A stretch of 64,000 bases of DNA from Sequoia sempervirens (taxonomy: Eukaryota; Streptophyta; Pinopsida; Cupressales; Cupressaceae): positions 222,927,353 through 222,991,352 of the forward strand of contig VDFB02373365.1 in the NCBI GenBank assembly GCA_007258455.2, written 5' to 3'. The position numbers and the translations under genes were made by a program. Positions within the stretch are counted from its first letter, which is position 1. Every line of letters begins with the position of its first letter. Positions 55,300 through 64,000 of the stretch are shown piece after piece. Under the pieces are notes generated by a model. The model was not told the origin of the DNA and did no database searches. It saw only the letters and a list, made by a program, of their open reading frames with translations.

Positions 55300-57660
55300 T
55301 TTTTATGTTGTTGAGTTCATCATTTTCCCAATCTTGAAGTGTAGGGTGTTTTTAGTTGTTATTTGCACTCTCTTTAGTTTGTTGCTCATCTTTTTAGCGA
55401 TTATATTCTATCACAATATTAATTATAAGTCATCACTCTCATATAAGCATTTACATCAATTCATTGAATCGATAGGAAAACATGAAACTGAACTTTCATC
55501 GGATAATGCAGAGACAAATGAAAGAAATCCTTGACTACTTTCAATCATAACTCATAACACACATACAGGAGAGAAATAACCATGAAACTCAATATTAATT
55601 TGTATTATAAAATTCTATATCATTATCAGTCTTACATGCATAAGTATGAACTCCAAGATAAACTTAAAACAAAGACTCTAAAACTTGCTTCGTATTTTCT
55701 TGATAACACTAACAATATCAACTCAAAATTTTCTAACTCATGTGCTTTTGGTCTTGAATTCCTTCTTATAGAGATGAAGGGTCAAAACAAGCCTTAGACC
55801 AGTAGCACACATGTCATGATCTCATAGAACCACTTGAACAATATTCCCTTCCTAGTTATGCTTGAGTCTTTAGGTGAAGCAAATAAACATGAGGTGGAAA
55901 TATCCTCAAATCTTCATGGAAAATAGGTCCCACCTTAAAAGGAATCATTAGTTTGTTACAACAATTACAAGATATTCTCCATGTGCTTCAAATGCCAACT
56001 GTAAGGAAATCAAAACAACAAAACTTATGAAGCAAGTCAAAGAAAACAAAAAAAGGTCAAAACGGTGTTAATCCATATGAACACCGCGTGCTAATCACTT
56101 TGAGCATTGAGGAGAGAATAATATTTTACCATGTTATATCAAAAACCTAATCTATACTATTTTCAGGCTATGTATTATTCTTCTCGTGTCCATTATTCTT
56201 CTTATTCATTATGTGTACTTCTCCAACCAAACATTTTATTCCTCTTCAGTGGGCCATTTAACATTCAATAAATCTTACACCTTAGTAGCATACTGAGAGT
56301 ACCTTGCATAAATTAAAACTTTGGCTTCCTTAACAAATATATACATTTTTTATTCAATCTCTACAAACACATTTGGGACTACTAGCTTTCTCAAGTTCAA
56401 TCCCCACAAAAAGCATGCAGGCTTACTAGAATTTCGCCTGTTGAAAGCATACTTAAACAACTGCCATCCACTCTGAGGTTAGGGTTTCTCACCAATATCA
56501 CCAGCATTATCAATCAACCTAGTGGTAAAAACAACTTGTCTTGTGGGCCTTTTACCAATTCATGACCCTCCCTCTCTAATAACTTCAAAAGTTTCTTTCA
56601 TAAACTTTTTATGTTTCCTTCCTTGCACTTATGAATCTTGTGGAAGCCGCAGGGGTACCGGGAAAAGGGTTAGCCATAGCTACTAGTTTGGGCTCGACTT
56701 CAACTGAAGCATGCTAAGTTTTGGGTCTTTTGACCCTTTTTTGCTTCGATTTTCTCTCAAGTCTAACACTAGACTCACTAGGCTTTAGGTCACTCATGTT
56801 TGTAACATGAATGGAGACTAGGGTATACAATTCTTGACAGTCAAACAAAATCCTTCACAATTATGATGAGATAAAACTCAACTGTTGAATAGGACAATTT
56901 TCTTCACAATTTAGGCAGTGCTCAATTATCAAATTGAAATCACCAGAGAAAGACTAAATTGCATTTTCCATCAATTTTCTCATCAGCTTTCATGGGCGTT
57001 CATCCTACTACCTTAATTAAAAGGAGGTATCATTTTTGCTTACCCAAATGAAAGCTATGTCACCCTAGTTGCAAATAATCTCTGGAGCTTCCCTTGCAAA
57101 TTCTTCGGCCTCTAGTATTCCTTCCGCTAGCCAGTGAAATAGGATGCACAATAAACCAAATATCTACTTTTAGTTACAGCTAAGACGAGAGCATGTCACC
57201 ATTAATATTTGATAGTAAGCTCGTGCGAGCGAACTAACAAGTAGTCGTTCAATTTTAAACCTTGATCGTTATCCTTTAGCTTTAAAACTGTATCAATGGC
57301 TGACAATCCACCTCGCTACTTTTCTCTCTACTTTATATGAAATCCTTATGATTCTGACACATTGCCTCTTCATGTAGCAGTTGTCGCCAATCACTAGTTC
57401 ACTTCTTTCTTTTCCATCTTTATCAACGATGCAAGTACCTTATGTGACAAAATCTCAACCCTTGGATCTGTAGTCAGCTTCCTGATCATCTTCATTCCCA
57501 TTGCTCCCCGCTATTTTAAATTTGTATCTTGACTCCCATCAGCAACAAGAGATGCAAGCACCATAGTTTGACACGTGCACCTGCATAACAATCAAAGATA
57601 CAAAAGACATCGCAAATAGGATGTAGTCAAGTTAGCGAGAGAAAATTCCTTGTAAGGGAC
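55300..57660. other. No gene recognised
   Basis: Short open stretches only (for example 55582-55797). A minus-strand Lys/Arg-rich stretch near 56690-56800 is open for about 30 codons without a recognisable motif. No LTR borders identified. Confidence 0.45.
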
Positions 57661-57664
57661 CATA

Positions 57665-58013
57665 TCGCTCATTGCTAATCATAACCTTAGCGCTCAAAAA
57701 AATCCAGGAGGTTTGATACCATTGGGAACTCATCATCTCGCTCATCGCTAATTGTAAACAATCCCTTTATAACATATTGGCGATGAGCAATGAAACTAGG
57801 ATCATGAAGTGAGAAGTCATCGCTTATCGCTATTACAACCTTAAGAACTTAAAAAACATTAGCGATAAGCTATCCCATAAGAACCTCGCTCATCGCTAAT
57901 CACAAACAGAACCTCAAAGAAAAATTAGTGATGAGCAATATCAAAGAGATATCACCTCATCACTCATCACTAGTTTAAAACATATATCTCAAAAGTGATC
58001 AACGATGAGTGAT
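57665..58013 (+). repeat. Alternating direct/inverted repeat array, word TCGCTCATCGCTAAT
   Basis: The word occurs in direct orientation near 57665, 57738, 57818, 57885 and 57959, and inverted near 57778, 57858, 57924 and 58001. From 57738 on, orientation alternates strictly with centres about 27-42 bases apart, mostly near 40. Several copies share coupled changes, for instance GATAAGC/GCTTATC variants and the GTGATGAG/CTCATCAC variants at 57924-57973. Confidence 0.85.
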
Positions 58014-58439
58014 AAGAACATAAGGCTAGCTGAACTTAAGTGAAAAATTTAATGCACGTGCTCAATAGCTTGTTTTGACGAAAGGGGCTTCCTAGGATGA
58101 TACGATAAATAAATTAAAACTTAAGAACCCCAAAAACATATTACGATTTAAGTAGTTTTTCTAAACTCATGATGAGGAAACTGGTTGCCTAATAGAAAGT
58201 ATTTAAAATAGTGACCGACAGCAGGCAATAGGGGGTCAACAACCAAATAGAACACTCAATTGAATTTAAGGAAATAAATACTAAAACCCTCCTAAATGCA
58301 ACAAGGGTTTAAGATGGGACAATGAGAATTAAGGTTCCATCAGGTTTCACTATAAGACAACCAGAAATAAATTATGCATATGAGTTTTGGTAACCGGATA
58401 GCAATGAATGCAACAATGAAAAATTGGTCTTTTCACCTA

Positions 58440-59235
58440 TTGTTAGTCCTTCTTCACCTGTAAACTTTCACATACATAAAGAGAAAATAAAAAATGTTTG
58501 TTTTTGTGTGAATAGGGGTTTTCCTTGGTCAAACCCAGTTTGGTAATTAAACCTTAATAATGAAAAAATGACAAATGGAAGGAAATGGTGAATGAACAAA
58601 GCTTGTTACAACTCACCAAACCCTTAACGGTTTCCGTTAGAGGGCTGAAGTCAAACACATCACTCTAAGGCTTGGATCTTGCATGAATTGGCTTGATTGA
58701 TTGATGCTTGAATGCTTGAATGCTTGAAACCTACATCACAATGTTAGCTCCAAAAAATGACATCAACACACATGAACTTTGACATGATGATATGATCTTG
58801 ATTGTTGATGTCTAGATGATTGATAAATTTTTTCTTCAATGATCTTGACAATAATATTTTCTCTTAGGATTGATCTCTTAAAGTCTTCTTGCTAGTTAGC
58901 TTTGAATCGATAAAATAACTATGTATTTATAGGTGTTTATCTAATTTCCCAAAAATTAGATTCCAAAAGCGGAAACTTGAAACTTGAATTTGAATCATTA
59001 AAATGCCACCAAATACATATTAAAAATTGGGTCCTAAGACTTAAAGCGCTTGGATGAATGGGTCCTAGGACCTAAATCCATGACACACAATTTCAAAGGT
59101 GTTTAAATTAATGTTGTCAATTATTTAATGTAGCCTTCTCTTTCGAAAGATGGGAATAATAAGGCTTTGGAATGAATAATTTGGGCAATTAGAAGCTTAA
59201 TTAAGTCCAATTAATTAAGGGGATGCAAACTTGAA
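58440..59235. repeat. LTR-like repeat, copy A (borders unknown)
   Basis: Collinear but diverged relative of about 60790-61620. Shared phrases include GGGGTTTTCCTTGGTCAAACC, ACATCACAATGTTAGCTCC, ACTTTGACATGATG and GACACACAATTTCAAAGGTG. No coding content. Confidence 0.65.
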
Positions 59236-59639
59236 GTGTGAAATTACATAAAGGTATACAATTTTCTACGTTACACACATTTGGTTCTTTCTTTTACTTA
59301 ACTTTGAAAAGAGTGTGCTTACCTATTGGATTTATTTATGTGGTATCTCCAATTCAAATTCTCCAAATAGACTTAGTCCCTTGTGTTCCTTTTCTTTTAA
59401 TTTATTTGATTTCATTTGTTGATTGTTGTTTGAGATTTATTTCTATTTATATGTGTTATTTTTAGTATATTTTATAATGTCAGCTAAATTTTATTATTTT
59501 AGTTGTATTTGTCTCTTTTAAAATATATTTATTTTATTTATTTTTATGTACATGTTAATTCAATGAGATTACATAATTCTACTGTAGAACATTGTAAGGA
59601 AGCTAAGGTAGTGGAACAACTTCCTACAGTAATCTTGAG

Positions 59640-61976
59640 AGGAGAATAATCCAAAACTTTATAGATCTTTAACAATTACAAAAACTTAAATAGAAATAAT
59701 ATAAATATCATGCATACCATGGCACAATGATTTACGTGGGAAAAACCCTTTCGGGAGAAAAACCCCACACTCCAAAAGTTTCCCAATATATTATTCAACA
59801 ATCACAAAGATTACAATATACTTGTAGAGCAAGCTTCTCATAGGAGTATCACCACTCAAAGATCAAGAGACAAACTAACCGTTATCAGACTCTCAAAATA
59901 CATCACCGTCTCTCTACCATAGTTGTAATATAACATCCTCATAAAATAGAGTTACATTCTAGGGAAAGATAGGCCAACAAAATATCTGCCATTAGATCTA
60001 AAAACTAATAATGAACGGTCCATATTTACAATATATCATTATTTACTATATGTCGGGCATTTCAAGAGTTTCCTATGAAATGATGGAAAAAGGGGTTAGG
60101 ATGCTTTCGTATGGTTTAGGACATAGAGCACACCCACTTTCCAATTATTTCATTCAAGGATAACCCTAGAGATCTCAATGCAAAGGAGAAAGAGATCTTG
60201 CAATAGGGTTGTCCTAGGGACTGATTGTAAACTAATGAGTGGTTCACCACCAAGCTAGGTATTGGAAAGACAAATGCCACACAAGATGAAATGCTATACC
60301 CTAATATGATGCAAACTTTAACTAAATGACCTGGAAATGCATGAAAATCATAACAAAAAGCTACAAGATGAAATGTGTGCACCTAAGAATCTGAAGATGA
60401 CTAGATGGAGCTCTAAAATGCTGGAAATTTTGACCTTAATGATGACTAGGACTCATACGCCAGGCTAGGCAAATCAATCCTAGATCTGGGTTTCTATGCA
60501 AAAACAAAAATCTAGCAAATGGGTATCTGAATCTGTAAAAATATGAAAATTGACCTAAACTGGGACTCATATGCCATAACTAGCGAATTAGTCCAGATAG
60601 GGTTTTCTAAAGCTTCAAATTATGAATCTGGTCTTCAAGGTATGCTTTGTGCTTCCCAATTGATTTTTGGATCCAAAACCCTAATTTGCAACTTGTAGAA
60701 GTCCTCCAAGTATCTCCAATGCAAGGTGACAACTTTGACAACTTTTTTCAAACTTTTTCTTCAATGTATCTTCAATCTAAACCTACAAATTACACACTAA
60801 AGAGAGGGGGAAATGTTGTTTTGTTACTGGAAAGGGGTTTTCCTTGGTCAAACCTTTTTTTAGTAATCAAACCTTGAAATAAAATGAAATAGGAATGGAG
60901 AATGATGAATGAACAAAATATGATGTTGTAACTCAACAAGCCCTAGTAATGAAGTGTTGCAAATATCTATGAGGTGGCTCCAATGGATGTAGATCTTGAC
61001 TATTGCTTGAATGTGATAGATCTTGAATGGAATGCTACCTTGAACATGAAACCCTACATCACAATTGTTAGCTCCAAAACAAACATGATACATGAAGACT
61101 TTGACATGATGCTTGATGCTTGAAGAATGCTCTAAAATACTTGATAATTTTCCCTTGAATACTCTTGAATGCTCTTGTGAACTCAAATTTTCTATATGAA
61201 TGCTTATTCAACTTGCTAGGTGTAAAATGAGTGAAAGAAACTTGTATTTATACTTAGTTATGCAAGAATTCCTGAAATTACAACACTACAAGCCGACATC
61301 ATATCTAGGAGGATAAAATTCTACCAAAAATTTGAATTAAATTTCATTTTTTGCCACACGGGACTCATATGCCCAAGATGGTGAATGAGTCCCATTAGGC
61401 ATAATTTATGGGACAATTTTCAAAAATGCTTGGAAAGGTGTGAAACTAGGATCGGTACCCAAAAACCTAGGTGGGACTCATACGCCCAAGGTGGCATATG
61501 AGCCCCAGATCACTAAATCTAGGACACACAACTTGAAAACACCTACATTATGATTGTATGTTGATTTGTGTCAGGATTGTTTCCAAAAAGATGCATTAAA
61601 TGAGTCTTGTGGATGCAAAATAAGGCCAATTAAAGCATAAAGAAGCTCAATTGTTTAATAAAACCCTAGAAAAGTGTGAAAGTGTGTTACAACACTTTAC
61701 AACACTCCAAATAAGGCATCAATAAGCTCATTTAGTCCACAAGGGCCCAAGACCTAATGTCAATATGTTAGACATATTGCCACACTAAATTAAGGCCATG
61801 TTAGAGGGGGGATTTTTTCCATCATTACATCTTGAAAAATTTAACACACTCACATTTTTCTCTTTGTTACCATTGTATACACCTATCGATGTAACTAGGA
61901 AATATATATAAATATATATCATCTTATCAACAATAAACCGTATATAATTGCAAGGTTGAGACACATTTTCCTAACA
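59640..61976 (-). repeat. Copia 3' LTR, interrupted by a nested repeat
   Basis: On the minus strand it begins TGTTAGGAAAATGTGTCTC at 61976, right after a purine-rich AAGCGAGAGATT. Its U5 part contains the GTGGGGTTTTTCTCCCGAAA phrase at about 59770-59750, related to the Copia LTR in the importin intron. The left border is approximate. A nested repeat occupies about 60081-61824. Confidence 0.6.
60081..61824. mobile_element. Nested LTR-like repeat, copy B
   Basis: 1.74 kb bounded by TGATGGAAAAA and its inverse TTTTTCCATCA. It is a relative of copy A at 58440-59235 and has no recognisable coding sequence. Flanking pentamers (TGAAA and TTACA) do not match, so a target duplication is not confirmed. 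It contains hairpin phrases built on GGGACTCATACGCC. Confidence 0.5.
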
Positions 61977-61990
61977 AATCTCTCGCTTGT
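61977..61990 (-). other. Polypurine tract of the Copia element
   Basis: Minus-strand ACAAGCGAGAGATT lies between the end of pol (stop at about 62035) and the LTR start TGTTAGG, as expected for a Copia element. Confidence 0.6.
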
Positions 61991-62034
61991 CGAAAACCTT
62001 GCAAGAGCAACATGAGGGTGTAGACATTGTTTCT

Positions 62035-64000
62035 TTAATTGTTAGGGGCTGAAAGGCCCATAGTCTCTGAACACCATTTGAACTTCTTTGTGCTCATAGG
62101 CCTAGTTAAAGAATCAACAACATTCATCAAAGTCTCTATCTTAACTAGATTCACCTTGCCATCTTTGACCAAATCTCTAACAAAATGATAATGTACATTA
62201 ATGTGCTTGGTCCTGGCATGAAATGTCAGGTTCTTGGTTAGACATATCGCACTCTTACTATCACAATAAATTGTCACTACACCTTGTTTTATTCCAATAT
62301 TTGAACACAGTCTCTTAATCCAAATGGCTTCTTTACAAGCATTAGTAGTTTCCATATGCTTTGCTTCATAGTGGATAAAGAAACCATAGCCTGTCACTTA
62401 CTCATCTAGCTAATTGCACCACCAAATAAAGTAAACACATAAGCACTAGTGGATTTTGTGCTATCAACATCACCTACCTAGTCTGAATCCACATAACCAT
62501 GAATATCATGGGAAATCTCATCTTCAATCATATTACTATGATAACACAAGGAATAATCTAAGGAACCTCGCAAATATTTGAAGACTCTTTTAACTACATC
62601 CCAATGAACTCTACCAGGATTATACATATATCTAGAAAGAACTCCCACTACTTAGCAATGTTTGGTCTAGTAAAAACCATAGCATACATCAAAATTTCAA
62701 CTACACTTTAGTAAGGCACTTTTCTCATGTCTTCCATCTTTGATGGAGATGTTGGACAATTTGACATAGATAACTTTGTTCCAACTAAAATAGGAACACA
62801 CAATGGTCTACAATCCTGCATATCAAACCTCTATAAAATTGAGTTGACATACTTACTTTGGGAAAGCCATAGATTTATGTTCACTTTATTTCTTTTAATT
62901 TTCATCCCAAGTATGTGTTTAGCTGCACCAAGATCTTTCATTTCAAATTTAACATCAAGTTGAGATTTCAGTTCTGAAATCATGCCTTTCCCTCTACCAA
63001 TAAATAACATATCATCAAAATATAATGTAATAAAGAGGAAACAATCACCATCAGTTTTATAATAAACACAATGATTTGATTTAGAATGCTCAAATCCAAA
63101 ACTCAACACATATGTATCAAATTTTTGGTACCACATCCTAGGACTTTGTTTTAAGCCATACAAATATTTCTTCAATTTGCAAACCAATTTACTTTTACCT
63201 TTTACCACGTAGTGTTCTGGCTATGTCATATAAATATCCTCCTCCAAATCACCATGAAGGAAAGCATTTTTCACATCCATTTTCTCAACCTCTAAATCAT
63301 AAGCAGCAACAATAAAGAGCAAAAATATAATGGATGTCATTTTTGCAACACGAGAAAATATCTCACCATAATCAACACCCTCAACTTGAGAGTAACCCTT
63401 TGCAACCAACCTTGCTTTGTACTTCTCAATACCTCCATCTGAACCAATATTTTTCTTGAACCCCTATTTGCAATCAACAGGTTTTTGTCCTGCAGGCAAT
63501 GGTACAAGATCCAATGTATCATTCTTTTTCAAAGATGCCATTTCTTCATCCATAGAATATTCTAGGATTCTGCATCATTCATACCTAGTGCCTCTTCTAC
63601 AGATCTGGGTTCATCCATGTTAGTATTCAAAGCAAAAATACAACTCCACTCATCAGGTCAATACCTTTTAGGTGGTTGTCTATGTCTTGTGGACCTACGA
63701 AAAAGTTGAGTTGGAGGTTCGTCTTCCTCTTCTAAAGATCCAAAGCTATATGAGCTCTCCTCAACTTCTTCTCTATCCTTGGGCCTCAATTCAACTTTCT
63801 CAAGTGTAGAAAGAAATTGAATCAAATCTTCCTATTTACTTTGTTTTGGCTGAAATGTAACAGAAGAAGGCTTAGTTTCTCTAAAAATAACATCTACTAT
63901 GTATTACCTTTTGTGCAATAGGATCCCAAAGCTTGTATCCTTTTACGCCATAACTATATCCATGAAGATACATTTCACGACATTGTTCTCCAACTTTGTT
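62035..64000 (-). pseudogene. Ty1/Copia pol, 3' part, runs off the window
   Basis: From the right edge: integrase C-terminal text (LHGYSYGVKGYKLWDPIAQK near 63970), the linker to reverse transcriptase (EPRSVEEALGM), then RT at 63530-62831 (YKARLVAKGYSQVEGVDYGE, MDVKNAFLHGDLEEDIYM, GLKQSPRMWYQKF). Its catalytic box is YFDDML, where YVDDML is usual. RNase H covers about 62500-62035 (STKSTSAYVF, KEAIWIKRL, IYCDSKSAICLTKN, TKHINVHYHFVRD). Stops at a Trp codon near 63462 and a Gln codon near 63222, plus frameshifts near 63560 and 62390, disable it. The 5' LTR and gag lie beyond 64000. Confidence 0.92.

Noticed and set aside
60081..61824. Target-site duplication for the nested LTR-like repeat
   Set aside because: The flanking pentamers TGAAA and TTACA agree at only three positions. 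Shifting the borders did not give a better match.

Overview
The window looks like nuclear DNA of a seed plant, most likely a gymnosperm such as a conifer. Long decayed LTR retrotransposons are nested in each other, and the only host-gene material is fragments and pseudogenes. I see no gene that looks functional and no rRNA or tRNA gene. Organism assignment is inference from repeat style and the PPR sequences; nothing in the sequence names a species.

Layout. 1-5.8 kb: intergenic DNA, then a DYW-class PPR pseudogene (minus strand) split by a solo LTR with a perfect 5-bp target duplication. 6.4-12.0 kb (plus strand): last exon of an inositol polyphosphate 5-phosphatase, then an importin-alpha pseudogene that keeps its exon/intron order. 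One importin intron holds a Copia LTR with primer-binding site, and one exon is tandemly triplicated in 109-bp steps. 12.3-28.5 kb: PPR fragments on both sides of a large minus-strand repeat. That repeat has an LTR at 28.4-27.1 kb, a long leader of hairpin-bearing tandem repeats, and a proline-rich frame with a G-patch motif. A complete 7.67-kb Ty3/Gypsy chromovirus is inserted in the leader (17,396-25,065; two 1,497-bp LTRs; target duplication GAAAG; one gag-pol frame with 14 premature stops and no net frameshift). 29.3-34.4 kb: a minisatellite, then a plus-strand Gypsy derivative carrying only gag and protease. 37.6-50.9 kb: a 13.3-kb minus-strand non-chromodomain Gypsy element (Athila-like order) with an extra frame after integrase and a 1.9-kb element nested in its integrase. 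50.9-64 kb: mostly unrecognised DNA, a second copy of the 28-kb LTR (54.1-55.3 kb), an alternating direct/inverted repeat array at 57.7-58.0 kb, two related LTR-like copies (58.4-59.2 and 60.1-61.8 kb), and a minus-strand Copia pol pseudogene that runs off the right edge.

No pathway can be assembled, because everything recognisable is mobile or decayed. The most unusual signal is a recurring design: several unrelated repeats here consist of short inverted-repeat modules in series (31/52/21-bp GC hairpins; GGAATT/AATTCC modules in an LTR; TTTACTC/GAGTAAA 83-bp units; alternating words at 57.7 kb). In some of them the two arms differ between units but still pair.
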